Below are positions 51,893 to 61,963 of a stretch of 64,000 nt of DNA, in pieces; within the stretch, counting starts at the first letter, position 1, and every line of letters starts with the position of its first letter. The position numbers and the translations under genes were made by a program. The notes below the pieces were generated by a model that did not search any database, was not told the origin of the DNA, and saw only the letters and a list, made by a program, of their open reading frames with translations. This DNA is from an uncultured Roseibium sp. (GTDB lineage: Bacteria > Pseudomonadota > Alphaproteobacteria > Rhizobiales > Stappiaceae), in NCBI RefSeq assembly GCF_947494555.1, contig NZ_CANLVF010000001.1, positions 372,001 through 436,000 on the forward strand. Direction: 5' to 3'.

Positions 51893-54800
51893 TTATGCCA
51901 TTGCAAATTCGTCGAGACTGAAGGCCAGGCTTCCGCTTTCCAAGATGTCGCCTTTGCCGTTTTTGTCTGCGTACACCGTATAGGCGAGGTCATATTCGTC
52001 TTTGACCATAATCTCACCTTTCAGGTAGTCGCCGTTCTTGTCGCCGAACAAGGCATAAGGCGTCACATTTTCGATACGACTATGTCCGTTCAGCTCGAGC
52101 AGAACGCTCTCAATCTCTTCTTCAAGGGCATCGTTCGCAGCCCTGGCTGAAATTGACAGGCTCCGTCCTTCAATCAGCGCAAAGTCTATCACTTGATTGT
52201 CGGTTAGCTGGGCGATCACCTGGTCCGTATCCGTGTCGACCAAGGCGAAGTTCAAAAAGATATCATCCGCCCCGGGCTCTGCCGGTTTGGTTTCGGTTGC
52301 CTTTGCTCCGGTGCCAGCGTCATCGGCTTCCGGTTTGCCGCCCGATACGGTGGACGATGTATCGTCGAGCATCGCAGCATCATTTGAGCCGGGCAATTCA
52401 TCCGCGTTCTCGTGCGACGTCAGCGTATCAACCGCATGAACAATGTTTGGATCCTTGGACGCGCGAAGAGCCGCTATATCCACGTCGTTTCCGGGATCAT
52501 CACCTTCCAGGGTCAACGTGAATTCGTGTTGGAAGGGTTTGTCCTCGGTTCCGACCTGAAACAGGCCGCCATTGATGACAAGTATCCAGTCAGCGGCAAG
52601 TTCCAGATCCTGCTCATCCTCGGCAATCAGCTCGCCACCGTCCACGAGTATGGCTTTTACCTGGGTGCTGCGATCAAGAACGACGCGTTCGCCCTTGCTC
52701 ACAACGACGATATCGTCAGAGCCAGGTTCACGGCCATTGCTCCAAATACTGCTTTGAGACCAGCGCGCATCGCCTGGCTCATAGTCAACGGTTTGGGCGT
52801 TTTTCGGGGTGAAAGCATCCGGATCATGAGTTGCTCTTGCCGCATCCGGCGTCGGTGTCGGCGCTGCTTTCGTCGGGGCAAATTCTGCCAGCTGTGCAGG
52901 CGTATACTTGATCGGTTTGTAAGGAACGTCCGGCACCTCAACTATGGGCTGAGGGGCTTTGTTCAGCTCATAGTTGATGACACTTGGTCCGGCGACGTCT
53001 TTTGAACTGCCGCCCCCGAAGAGCTTCACGTAGATACTGCCGTCTTCGTAGTAGTAGGCCTTTTGGGGCGCCGCCTTGAGTTGGTCAAATGAGCCTACAC
53101 GGATCGCTCCATCAACAGAGTGCCTTGAAGTTGCATTGGGCGACTCGATGAAGACATATTCTTCGCTCGTGGCAGCCGACAGGCGGATGCGGTTCTGATT
53201 GTCCTCCAGCGGGCGCTCGCCGAAATCATAGACATAAACGTAGTCGTTCCCATCACCAATGATGGCAAGCTGCGTCCGCCCGGCAACGCCAACGTCTCCA
53301 TCGGTTCTCGAACCGTCGACGGCATCATGGCGGGTCATCCATTTTGGGCCGACATTGCCAGTGCCACCGCTTTCAAAAATTTCCGCTATGCGCGCATCAG
53401 TGATAACGAATACGTCAAAGTCCGGATGAACATAGGACCCGGCGCTGCTGTTTGCAGCGTTTGCGGCCTGTGTAAGCCAGGCACCCGGAACACCGGAAAG
53501 CGCGCCGTCCTCGTCGTAAATGGCACGTCCGGCCCGGCCGGCATTGCCCCCGGTTGGAAAAGAGAAGCTTTCAGCCGGATCGAAACCTTCTTCAAATGTG
53601 ATGTCACGGACATAGTTCGCTTGACCAGCGCCGTGTTTGCTGGAAAGCGCGTAATGCTGCGCGTTGTCGAAAAAAGCAAAATGGCTGTCTTCGAAGAAGA
53701 ACTCGCCGGAGTAAAAGGCAAGTCCTTCAAGCCGGTCGCTTGGCGAAGCATCATCTGCAAAGGAATGGCCCGCTTCTATTTCGGCCTCGGAATTCGGATT
53801 ACCGGTATTTCTGGACACACCGTAAGACAATGAATTTTGGATCGAGGTGTTGTCATTGAAATTCAGGCCATCGGGTGCTGCGCCGATCACTGAATTGTAG
53901 AAATCCGCACCACCGACAGCGGTCTTGAAATTGGCACTCCACTCCCTGTTGCGGAACGTATTGAAATCGTGAATTTCCAGATCGTTTTTCGCCCAGGACT
54001 TGCCGCCCTCATCCGGATTGAAGGTCTTGAAAAGTCCGGCTTCATTGGAGTGTGCGACATTGTCATCAAACAAACCGGCTTTTTGACGGGCGGGTGACAC
54101 ATCTCCCTCGAACAGCGGACTGCCTTTTGAAAGACCCGTGAAATCTCTGCCGATTGCGTACCAAAATCCTCCGTTCTCACTGCCACCCGCGATGTTTCCG
54201 ACAAAATCGTTGTGAGGATTGGTGATCCAATAGGTTGCGGCCTCCAGAATGTCGGACCGCAAGATCGCCTCATCCTCGTCAGCGGCCCTGGTGCCGAACC
54301 CGATGTTGCCTTGAAACAGATTGCCGGTTTCCGAGCCGTCCTCAATGAAGAAACTGTGCCCAACCGTGTCGTAGACAACATTGTCCTTCAGAAGAGCCTG
54401 GTTGGTCCCGTGGACCGTAATGCCCTTGTTGTTGGTGTTGTGAAACGAGCTGTTTTGGATGTATTGACCGGCCCCGGCGTCTCCGAGCATGTGCCAGTGT
54501 GCGGGATAGCGGCCGACAATCCCTTCCTGGCCCATCTTGGTGAATTCCGCACCCGAGACATGCATTTCAGCGCCGTTCATGACCATCGTATGGCCACCAA
54601 AACGATCAGCCTCCGCATCGCTGTCACCGGTGATTTTGACGTTCCGCGACAGCAGGGCGACCTGTGCCCGCTCGTCAATTGTCCACGCTTGCCGTTCTGC
54701 ACCTTCCAGACCATTTTCAACAGTCTGCGTTTCGCCGTAATGCATGTATTTGAGAGGCTTATCGAGCGTAAAGCTAAGTCCGCCGGCTGATACCGCTGAA

Positions 54801-55567
54801 ATTGTAAATGTCTCAGCCTGGTCTGCTTCATAATCTGTTGAGGTGATGGCGATTTTGTCGCCGACTTCCCAGCCGGTTTTCTCGGTTACCGTGATCGAGC
54901 CAGACCCCTTTTCCGCCGTACCATTCAGCAAAGTCCAGCTGTCTTTGGCGGCATCCGCTGCGTGAAGCTCAATTCTGCTGTCCGCGCCCATAGCCATCAG
55001 GAAAGCATCGTTGTTCTTCACCAGCATGGGATTGCCGCCGCCGTCTCTTTCAGCGTCCGGTTCCAGGATCGACTGTTCATGAATTTGCTTCAGATCGGCC
55101 CGCACCCGGGCGATACTTCCTGATGGATCCTCGGCGGATTTGACAACACCAAAATAAAACGACTCTTGTCCGAACTCTTTGTTGTCGGCGTTTGCCTTTA
55201 GCGTGAGCCGGTAGATGCCTTCATCCAGCTCGTTATCATCTTCGAAGCGATCAAACGTGATGCTCTTGTTGAAGAGGTAATCTTTCGATTCCGTGACAAT
55301 TCCATTCTTGTTCACGCGGTCCAACGTATAGATGAAGCGCTCGACCTCATCTTTTTTTTCTCCATCAACGTTGACCCGTAAGCGGAACCCTTTCCAGTCG
55401 AAAGACGATGTATCGATGATGGAATAATCCGTTACTGTGTCCAGGGTTTCACCAGTCCTGCTGTCGACCGCTTCCACTTTCATGGCGACGCCATCGCCGT
55501 CCGGATCACTTGTCGTCGCCGGAGAATTCTGACCATTCGAGACGACATCCTTGAGAACCGCCTGCAT
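51893..55567 (-). CDS. G8-domain / right-handed beta-helix protein with C-terminal G8, no RTX
   Basis: 1224 residues, no classical signal peptide. Order: an N-terminal beta-rich unit (about 27-145); a CEMIP/TMEM2-like segment (187-420) with FLMAMGADSRIELHA, GGHTMVMNGAEMHVSGAEF and GRYPAHWHMLGD; beta-helix repeats to ~560; a spacer; a G8 domain (about 930-1040, ARWSQSSIWSNGREPGSDDIVV and ADWILVINGGLFQVGTEDKP); and a C-terminal DTDTDQVI...YALFGDKNGDY unit (about 1100-1220) common in bacterial surface proteins. In eukaryotic and typical bacterial relatives G8 precedes the helix. Possibly a secreted polysaccharide-active enzyme or adhesin. 51 bp downstream of a similar RTX protein gene. Confidence 0.82.
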   Translation of the reverse strand: MQAVLKDVVSNGQNSPATTSDPDGDGVAMKVEAVDSRTGETLDTVTDYSIIDTSSFDWKGFRLRVNVDGEKKDEVERFIYTLDRVNKNGIVTESKDYLFNKSITFDRFEDDNELDEGIYRLTLKANADNKEFGQESFYFGVVKSAEDPSGSIARVRADLKQIHEQSILEPDAERDGGGNPMLVKNNDAFLMAMGADSRIELHAADAAKDSWTLLNGTAEKGSGSITVTEKTGWEVGDKIAITSTDYEADQAETFTISAVSAGGLSFTLDKPLKYMHYGETQTVENGLEGAERQAWTIDERAQVALLSRNVKITGDSDAEADRFGGHTMVMNGAEMHVSGAEFTKMGQEGIVGRYPAHWHMLGDAGAGQYIQNSSFHNTNNKGITVHGTNQALLKDNVVYDTVGHSFFIEDGSETGNLFQGNIGFGTRAADEDEAILRSDILEAATYWITNPHNDFVGNIAGGSENGGFWYAIGRDFTGLSKGSPLFEGDVSPARQKAGLFDDNVAHSNEAGLFKTFNPDEGGKSWAKNDLEIHDFNTFRNREWSANFKTAVGGADFYNSVIGAAPDGLNFNDNTSIQNSLSYGVSRNTGNPNSEAEIEAGHSFADDASPSDRLEGLAFYSGEFFFEDSHFAFFDNAQHYALSSKHGAGQANYVRDITFEEGFDPAESFSFPTGGNAGRAGRAIYDEDGALSGVPGAWLTQAANAANSSAGSYVHPDFDVFVITDARIAEIFESGGTGNVGPKWMTRHDAVDGSRTDGDVGVAGRTQLAIIGDGNDYVYVYDFGERPLEDNQNRIRLSAATSEEYVFIESPNATSRHSVDGAIRVGSFDQLKAAPQKAYYYEDGSIYVKLFGGGSSKDVAGPSVINYELNKAPQPIVEVPDVPYKPIKYTPAQLAEFAPTKAAPTPTPDAARATHDPDAFTPKNAQTVDYEPGDARWSQSSIWSNGREPGSDDIVVVSKGERVVLDRSTQVKAILVDGGELIAEDEQDLELAADWILVINGGLFQVGTEDKPFQHEFTLTLEGDDPGNDVDIAALRASKDPNIVHAVDTLTSHENADELPGSNDAAMLDDTSSTVSGGKPEADDAGTGAKATETKPAEPGADDIFLNFALVDTDTDQVIAQLTDNQVIDFALIEGRSLSISARAANDALEEEIESVLLELNGHSRIENVTPYALFGDKNGDYLKGEIMVKDEYDLAYTVYADKNGKGDILESGSLAFSLDEFAMA

Positions 55568-55618
55568 AGCTTTACCCCTTGAATTGGGCTCAAAACCCGG
55601 AATTGAATTTTGGAGAGT

Positions 55619-58600
55619 TCAGAACAGATCCTGGATGCTCGGCGGCAGCGCCGAATGCTCGAAGAGCAGACCCATGTCCAGGAGATCCTGCTTGGTGTTC
55701 GCACCATGAAAGTTTGTCAGCACCACTTCGGCAACCCCGTCAATCTTGATCGTAAGATCGATGCCGGAGCGCTCCGCCGTCAGCTTGCTGATGTCTTCGA
55801 AGTAGAGTTTTCCGCCGCCTCTGAAGCCTTGTAACTCGTCAAGCTTGCCGTCGGATACAAAGACAAAACGATCCGCTGATGGATCCCAGTCGATGATCGT
55901 ATCCTTGCCGGCTCCATCGATATTTGTGTCGGCGCCGGAGCCCCCTTGAAGCGTGTCGTTGCCGCTTCCACCCACGAGTACGTCATCACCTCTGCCACCA
56001 TTCAAGGTGTCGTCGTGACTTCCGCCATCTAGCAGGTCATTGCCATCCTGGCCTTGCAGTTGGTCTTTGTTGGAACCGCCGAAAAGGCGGTCATTCTGTT
56101 CGCCGCCGAAGAGTTCGTCGTTGCCCGTGCCGCCGTAGACCTGGTCGCTTCCCTTGCCCCCGTTCAGCCAGTCATCACCCCACGAACCGCGGATCGTATC
56201 GTTACCGTCACCGCCCGAAGCCCGGTCAACGCCTCCGCCTCCATAAATCTTGTCATTGCCGCTACCGCCGAGAAGCTCGTTCTTGCCTTTCCCGCCATAG
56301 AGGACATCGGCTCCGTCCCCGCCATTGAGCGTATCGTCATCCCATCCGCCGCGCAGGGTGTCGTTGCCGTCCTGGCCGTAAAGCTGGTCGGCTCCTCCGG
56401 CGCCATAAATCGTATCGGCGTCATTCCCGCCGTAGAACTGATCGTTACCCTTTCCGCCATAGAGTCTGTCGTCCCCGTCGTCGCCTTGCAGGGTGTCGTT
56501 GCCATCCCCGCCACGAAGGATGTCGTCACCCTTACCTCCCTGCAAACGGTCGGCATCGTTCCCGCCGTAGAGCCTGTCCTGCCCATCACCGCCGTTGAGG
56601 TAGTTCTCACCGGCATTTCCCCTCAGGAGATCGTCTCCGTCTTTTCCGTAGAGCTGATCATTACCTCCACCTCCGAGGAGCATGTCGTTGTAATCAGTGC
56701 CCTGGAACACATCATCCCGGTCACCGCCGAATTGGCGATCGCCTGTGATCTTCAGTCCGTTCAGATCCTGATCGCGCTCAGTGCCCGCGAAAGCTTCACC
56801 GTCATTGTTGTCGACGGAATGCACGACACCGGCCGTGCCGGGCTTCAGCAGATTTGCGACATGCACGTCGTTCTTTGGGTCATCGCCCGTCAGAGTCAGT
56901 GTGAATTCATGCCTGTGAGGCTTGTCTTCAGTGCCCACCTGAAACAGACCGCCATTGATGACGAGAATCCAATCGGCGGTCAGCGACAGGTCCTTGACGT
57001 CTTCGACAAGTAGTTCGCCGCCATCGACGATAATGCCTTTTACCTGCGCGTTCTCATTCAGAACCAGCCGGTCATCCTTGCCGATGACGACGATGTCGTC
57101 TGTGTCCGGTTTGCCGCCCTGCCAACTGGCGCTGGTGGACCAGCGGTCATCTGCGCTGGTGATGTCCGACGTGACAGAGGTTGATTTTGGTTTTTCTGGA
57201 ATTGGGAGGATGTAAGGGTCGAAGTCTGTTGTTTCAGCGTCCTGCGGCGCGTTGTTACCGCTCGCCTTGTAAGCCCCGTAGTTCTTTATATGCACCTGGA
57301 ATTCGTCGCTGTAATTGTCCTTCACGACCCGCGCATCCTGAACATTCGGCACAGATGCGCCAACATCAGCGACGGCTTTGACGTATAAAACACTGCCCTT
57401 TTTGAAATAGGCTGTTCCGTCGGCGGATTTCAGCGCGCCCAGACCACCAACCTGATCCGCTCCCCGGACCGTCAATCCGGCTGGCAGGTCGACAAACTTG
57501 TAATAGACCGCGCTGCCCTCTTTCATGTCGCGCAGTTCTACGTCGATCACATTCGGCAAACCGTCAGGATAGCGCACGGTATAGAAGTCGAAACCCGTGC
57601 CGGTGGTCTGTCCACGGTCTTCTATGGCGACAAGGTCGAGGTAGACATTGTTGCCACCGGTATCTTCGTTCAGAAGAAGCTTCGCACCGTTGTCTGAGCG
57701 TTCGATTTCCAGCTTGACGCGTTTTCCGGCACTCGTATCGAACCGCTGGATGCCAAAATCAACGTTGCCGCTGTTGACCCACAAGTTCTGCCGGCTGTCG
57801 AAACGGGCACTTCCCAGTGCGTTGAAACCGGTTGTGCCCTGTTCCGGAATGTCGATCCGGTCACCTGGAAAACGATCGATGATTTTCTGGGTGATCGACG
57901 CACCCCAGGTTCCGGCAAGGCTTCCGTCGAGATCAACCACTGCAAAAGTCGCGGCATTTGTGTCTTCCGGCGACCTGTTTCCGGGGCCAAGATACCGGTC
58001 CATTCGATTATGCCCTGGCATGTCGTCATCGAAGGTCAGGTCTTTGGTGGAATTGTTTGTCCGTCTGTGGAACCCGCTCCCGGCCAGCAGCGCGCTGTCC
58101 TTGTCCTCGGTGAAGCCAGCAAAGTGCACGCTTTCGAGGGCAACCGGCGAATCGTAAAACTGATGCCCGCGCACTCCTTCGCCTGAAGCAGCGCCAAACT
58201 GACTTGAGCCCGGATCGTCCGCGTCACCGTCATTCGTAACATTTTTGGAGCGGCCAACGAACAGACTGTCCTTTACCAGGTGCCGGCCCGCCAGGAAGGA
58301 TCCGGATTTGTTGTCGGCAAACATGGAATTGTCGATGATCACGCCACTCGTAGATCGCGTCCAGATGCCCTGATCGCCCGACTTATAGGTCGTGAAATTC
58401 TCGATCAGAAAATCGCCCTTGTAGTGGGAATCGGAGAAAACACCGTTCGCCTCGTTGATCGATTGTGCGTGGGCGAGACCGTTCACGCGGTTGCTATGGG
58501 ATGCGTTGTCATCAAAGACGCCGTGCATCCTGTGCTTGGGCGCATATCCCTTATAGTCGTCAACGGTTGCGGACGTGCCCATCACCTTGTCCTGATGGGT

Positions 58601-59485
58601 GAACCAGATCCCGGAATTGTCCGACCCGGCAGCGTGATTGCCCGCCATATGGTTCTGCGGGTTTGTCAGCCAGAATGTGGAAACACCTGTGAAGTCAGAC
58701 TTGTGCGACGCTTCGGCAGCACTCGCGGTCTGCCGTGTCACAAAGCCCAGATTATCCTTCAGGACATTTCCGAATTCGGACCCATCTTCCAGAAAATAAC
58801 CATGCCCGATGGTGTCAAAGACGACATTGTCTTCTATCCAGGCGTTCTGGATACCGTGCAGGGTTATGCCCTTGTTGAAGGAGTGGTGAATTGAGCTGTT
58901 CTCGACATATTCGCCTTCGACATTGCCGTTCATATGCCAGTGAAGCGGATAGCGCCCCATCTCGCCCTTCTGTCCCATTTGGAAGAATTCAGCGCCTGAG
59001 ATATGCATCTCCGCACCGTTCATCACCATGGTGTGGCCACCATAACCGTCAGACGGACTGTCCTCGTCGCCCTGAATTTTGACATTCCGGCTCAGAAGGC
59101 CAACTTCCGCGCGCGTATCGACTGTCCACGCCCTATATTCGCTGCCCGACTTGCCGTTATCATAGGTCTGCTTTTCACCGAAGTGGGTGTATGTGAGTGG
59201 TGTCTCAAGCTCTAGCGTTGTCGTGCCGTTCGCATTGACGGTAACTTTCTTGATGACCGCCTCTTCGGCTTCATGCGCATCCTGGCTCGTTGATGCCAGC
59301 GCGATCCTGTCCCCCTCCTGCCATTTGGTCTTGCTGTCAAGCGTGAGAACCGAAGACCCGGCTTCCGCCGTTTTCGCAAGCTGAACCCAACTCTCCTTCT
59401 CGGCATCCCGAGCGTGGATTTCTATCCGGCTGCCCTGACCCATGGCCATGAGAAAGGCGTTGTTATCCTTGATTGTCGGCATCAT
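55619..59485 (-). CDS. G8-domain / beta-helix protein with C-terminal RTX repeats
   Basis: 1288 residues from ATG 59485; an ATG one codon later and a TTG at 59518 are alternatives. No N-terminal signal. It opens directly at the CEMIP-like segment (NNAFLMAMGQGSRIEIHA; GGHTMVMNGAEMHISGAEFF; GRYPLHWHMNGN), followed by beta-helix repeats (to ~490), a beta-rich spacer, a G8 domain (about 775-890), and roughly 30 calcium-binding nonapeptides of the GGxGxDxLx type (about 915-1190). The tail (VLTNF...LLDMGLLF) suits type I secretion. The RTX part drives export and folding in calcium-rich seawater. It precedes and is probably co-transcribed with the RTX-less paralogue. Enzymatic activity unproven. Confidence 0.87.
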   Translation of the reverse strand: MMPTIKDNNAFLMAMGQGSRIEIHARDAEKESWVQLAKTAEAGSSVLTLDSKTKWQEGDRIALASTSQDAHEAEEAVIKKVTVNANGTTTLELETPLTYTHFGEKQTYDNGKSGSEYRAWTVDTRAEVGLLSRNVKIQGDEDSPSDGYGGHTMVMNGAEMHISGAEFFQMGQKGEMGRYPLHWHMNGNVEGEYVENSSIHHSFNKGITLHGIQNAWIEDNVVFDTIGHGYFLEDGSEFGNVLKDNLGFVTRQTASAAEASHKSDFTGVSTFWLTNPQNHMAGNHAAGSDNSGIWFTHQDKVMGTSATVDDYKGYAPKHRMHGVFDDNASHSNRVNGLAHAQSINEANGVFSDSHYKGDFLIENFTTYKSGDQGIWTRSTSGVIIDNSMFADNKSGSFLAGRHLVKDSLFVGRSKNVTNDGDADDPGSSQFGAASGEGVRGHQFYDSPVALESVHFAGFTEDKDSALLAGSGFHRRTNNSTKDLTFDDDMPGHNRMDRYLGPGNRSPEDTNAATFAVVDLDGSLAGTWGASITQKIIDRFPGDRIDIPEQGTTGFNALGSARFDSRQNLWVNSGNVDFGIQRFDTSAGKRVKLEIERSDNGAKLLLNEDTGGNNVYLDLVAIEDRGQTTGTGFDFYTVRYPDGLPNVIDVELRDMKEGSAVYYKFVDLPAGLTVRGADQVGGLGALKSADGTAYFKKGSVLYVKAVADVGASVPNVQDARVVKDNYSDEFQVHIKNYGAYKASGNNAPQDAETTDFDPYILPIPEKPKSTSVTSDITSADDRWSTSASWQGGKPDTDDIVVIGKDDRLVLNENAQVKGIIVDGGELLVEDVKDLSLTADWILVINGGLFQVGTEDKPHRHEFTLTLTGDDPKNDVHVANLLKPGTAGVVHSVDNNDGEAFAGTERDQDLNGLKITGDRQFGGDRDDVFQGTDYNDMLLGGGGNDQLYGKDGDDLLRGNAGENYLNGGDGQDRLYGGNDADRLQGGKGDDILRGGDGNDTLQGDDGDDRLYGGKGNDQFYGGNDADTIYGAGGADQLYGQDGNDTLRGGWDDDTLNGGDGADVLYGGKGKNELLGGSGNDKIYGGGGVDRASGGDGNDTIRGSWGDDWLNGGKGSDQVYGGTGNDELFGGEQNDRLFGGSNKDQLQGQDGNDLLDGGSHDDTLNGGRGDDVLVGGSGNDTLQGGSGADTNIDGAGKDTIIDWDPSADRFVFVSDGKLDELQGFRGGGKLYFEDISKLTAERSGIDLTIKIDGVAEVVLTNFHGANTKQDLLDMGLLFEHSALPPSIQDLF

Positions 59486-60064
59486 TTTTCTGGAAATCCC
59501 CACGGAAGGCGGCACCAAAGAAACTCGGAAACACTCAGCCGATACGCCGCTCTTTGGTGCTTGCGTAAGTCCTTAACCGATCAGAACAAAAGCTCTGACC
59601 CAGCCTGCATCTCAGCGATAACGCTCTATAAATGAGGGGATTTTTCGAACTTTTCTTGTTCATATTGTGCAGCCTAAGAAAGCAACTTTAAATAGAAATT
59701 GTAGGTATTTCGTACCGAAAATTCTCGTGAATCGTTCCCAGAATATTTGGAAAATGAGTTGTCGTATTTTTTATAAATTAGTCGGCTAAGTTTCTGCGGG
59801 CGCACACACAAAACGATTGTTATCGAGATCATCTCCTGTTGGGAGTGGTGCCCATTTCTGACTAGTATCCTGAACCCGGAAAATGGTGTTGTGCGGCTAC
59901 ATGGCCTGAAAATCGGCAAAGGGGTAACCGGCTTTGTTCGTTTCGATTACGCGCACTCAAAACGGACAAGTTTGCCTGGGTATTGTTTCAAAGCCCTGGA
60001 GACATTTGCCCTTCTGATCCTTGGTTTGGGTAAATGGTGGCACGTATGTGCAATCGAAATGAGT
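59486..60064. other. Promoter-side gap upstream of the G8 operon
   Basis: About 580 bp, AT-rich between 59640 and 59830. No supported gene; short frames on both strands look random. It must contain the promoter of the G8 gene pair. No known operator recognised. Confidence 0.45.
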
Positions 60065-60970
60065 TCAATCACCGCAAAGCTCGGGGATCTTGTTGAGTTT
60101 GGATTCCAGAAAGTCGGTGAATGCGCGCACGCGCGCCGAGGGCAATCTCGAGGGTGGGCGGACAGCAAAGACTTTCCAAAAGGGTGAGACGGAATAGCTG
60201 CCGAGCATCGGCCTCAACGCTCCGGAAGACAGCTGGTCAGCAATTTCCCAGGTGCATTTGCGTGCAATACCGAGGCCGGACAATGCGGCTTCGGTAATCG
60301 CTTCTGCGCTTGAGCTTGAGAAATTGCCAGTGGTTTTTATGTCGTGAACCGTTCCGTCAGGCGCTGCAAGCGACCAGGTTCGCATGTCTTCCCTTGCAAG
60401 ACAGTTGTGGATTTTGAGTTCGTCCAACGTAGAAGGAGTGCCATACCTTTCAAGATAGCTCGGTGCTGCAACGAGACGCCTCGGGCTTACGGCCAGCTTG
60501 CGCGCCTTGAGTGTGGAGGGAGCTAACGCACCGATGCGGATCGCAATATCAAATCCCTGTTCGACGATGTCTATGACAGAGTCGCTCATGGCGAGCTGTA
60601 GCGAAACACCAGGATGCCTGTCGAGGAATTCGGTCACGTGTGGCGCAATGTGTAGGCGCCCAAAAGAAGCGGAACAAGCGATCCGGATTTCTCCCTTGAT
60701 ATCTCGCGGATCAGGCTGAATGTCCGCAAGAGCTTCTTCAACGTCTCCCAAAATGCGCTTTGCATGCGCCAGGAAAATTTCACCATCGGTCGACAGGGAC
60801 ACTGCGCGGGTGGTCCGGTGAAACAGCTGTGTTCCAACCGTTGCCTCAAGGGCTTGCAGACGCTGTGTCGCGGCCGTCGCAGACAGGCCGAATTCTGTCC
60901 CTGCCTTGCCGATTGCTCCCAGCGCTGCCACGCGAACGAACAATTCAAGCGATTTGAGATCGATGGACAT
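60065..60970 (-). CDS. LysR-family regulator
   Basis: 301 residues. HTH: LELFVRVAALGAIGKAGTEFGLSATAATQRLQALEATVG, LFHRTTRAVSLSTDG. The effector domain follows KGEIRIACSASFGRLHIAPHVTEFL, and the end is RVRAFTDFLESKLNKIPE. CrgA/DsdC-like subgroup. Divergent from the exported cupin-type gene with 120 bp between starts, which it probably controls. A TATTTG-N7-CAAATA dyad begins at the base next to its start codon, suggesting tight autorepression. Confidence 0.87.
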   Translation of the reverse strand: MSIDLKSLELFVRVAALGAIGKAGTEFGLSATAATQRLQALEATVGTQLFHRTTRAVSLSTDGEIFLAHAKRILGDVEEALADIQPDPRDIKGEIRIACSASFGRLHIAPHVTEFLDRHPGVSLQLAMSDSVIDIVEQGFDIAIRIGALAPSTLKARKLAVSPRRLVAAPSYLERYGTPSTLDELKIHNCLAREDMRTWSLAAPDGTVHDIKTTGNFSSSSAEAITEAALSGLGIARKCTWEIADQLSSGALRPMLGSYSVSPFWKVFAVRPPSRLPSARVRAFTDFLESKLNKIPELCGD

Positions 60971-60989
60971 TATTTGTTTTTTCCAAATA
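60971..60989. promoter_or_regulatory. LysR-type dyad TATTTG-N7-CAAATA abutting the regulator start
   Basis: A perfect six-base dyad in T-N11-A form immediately upstream of the LysR ATG and ~100 bp before the divergent gene. Candidate operator for the adjacent LysR. Confidence 0.55.
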
Positions 60990-61090
60990 GTAATTTTTAT
61001 TTTCGGCGGATTATTAATAGATTCTAGAGCTTATTTAAAGGAGGAGACATCAAGACGGCGCCTGCGCCGCACAAATTCGGGATTTTCACG

Positions 61091-61963
61091 ATGCGCCTCT
61101 CCATCCTGTCTGTCGCCTTGGCCGTATTCTTTGCGCTTGGCGCGCCTCTGACCGTTGCACAAGACACTCAATCGTCTGGGATGGTCGAGGTGGTGCCACA
61201 CGAAGCCGTCGCTTTCCAACCCTTGAATCCAGCTCGCGGCGATGCCGGCCCGCAAGCTGGTGTCTTGTGGGGCGACATACGAGAAGACGTTCCAACCGGA
61301 GCCATTATCCGGTTCCAGCCAGGCTTCAGTTCTCCGCCTCACATTCACAACATCACCTATAGAGCCGTCGTCATCAGCGGCGCAGTTCACAATGACGATC
61401 CCTCTGCAGAACTCATGTGGATGGGCCCGGGGTCGTTCTGGACCCAGCCCGCTGGAGCGACACACATAACCGCCGCGCGCGACGACGCGGGACTTTCCAC
61501 CGCCTTTCTGGAGATTCAACAAGGGCCTTACCTCGTTCAACCAAAGGATCGAGCGTTTGCCAATGGCGAATTCCCGGTCAACGTTGAGGCAGATAATATT
61601 GTCTGGATTGATGCAGCGGATGTGTCTTGGGTCGACGCTCCAGGGGCGTCAGCGGGATCGGATGAACCCAAGATCGCGTTTTTATGGGGAGATCTTTCGG
61701 AAGGCGGTAAAAATGGAACTTTCCTAAAGCTGCCGGCTGGGTTCGAAGGAACAGTCACCGGTGAGGATGCTTGGCTTCGCGCCGTCGTTATTGAGGGATC
61801 CGCGACACATCAGGCAGCCGCTGCAACCGAGGCCACGCTACTCAATCCGGGCAGTTATTTTGGCTCTCAAGCAGCTGCGGTTCATGGCGTAACGTGCACC
61901 GGAAACGACGCTTGCATTTTCTACTTGAGCGTCACGGGCAAGTACTTTGTTTCGCGCTCCTGA
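61091..61963 (+). CDS. Exported DUF4437-type bicupin protein
   Basis: 290 residues with a signal peptide (ILSVALAVFFALGAPLTVAQD). The mature protein consists of two related cupin halves, each with a LWGD motif (AGVLWGDIRED and AFLWGDLSEGG). The first half keeps PPHIHN, a likely metal-binding histidine pair; in the second the matching positions read AGFEGTV, so it may be structural. This fits the DUF4437 family of unknown function. Divergent from a LysR gene. Possibly an anti-oxidant or ligand-binding periplasmic protein. Confidence 0.8.
   Translation: MRLSILSVALAVFFALGAPLTVAQDTQSSGMVEVVPHEAVAFQPLNPARGDAGPQAGVLWGDIREDVPTGAIIRFQPGFSSPPHIHNITYRAVVISGAVHNDDPSAELMWMGPGSFWTQPAGATHITAARDDAGLSTAFLEIQQGPYLVQPKDRAFANGEFPVNVEADNIVWIDAADVSWVDAPGASAGSDEPKIAFLWGDLSEGGKNGTFLKLPAGFEGTVTGEDAWLRAVVIEGSATHQAAAATEATLLNPGSYFGSQAAAVHGVTCTGNDACIFYLSVTGKYFVSRS

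Noticed and set aside
56054..57013. 319-codon plus-strand frame across the RTX repeats
   Set aside because: The regular valine/isoleucine-rich pattern is the reverse reading of GGxGxD repeats.
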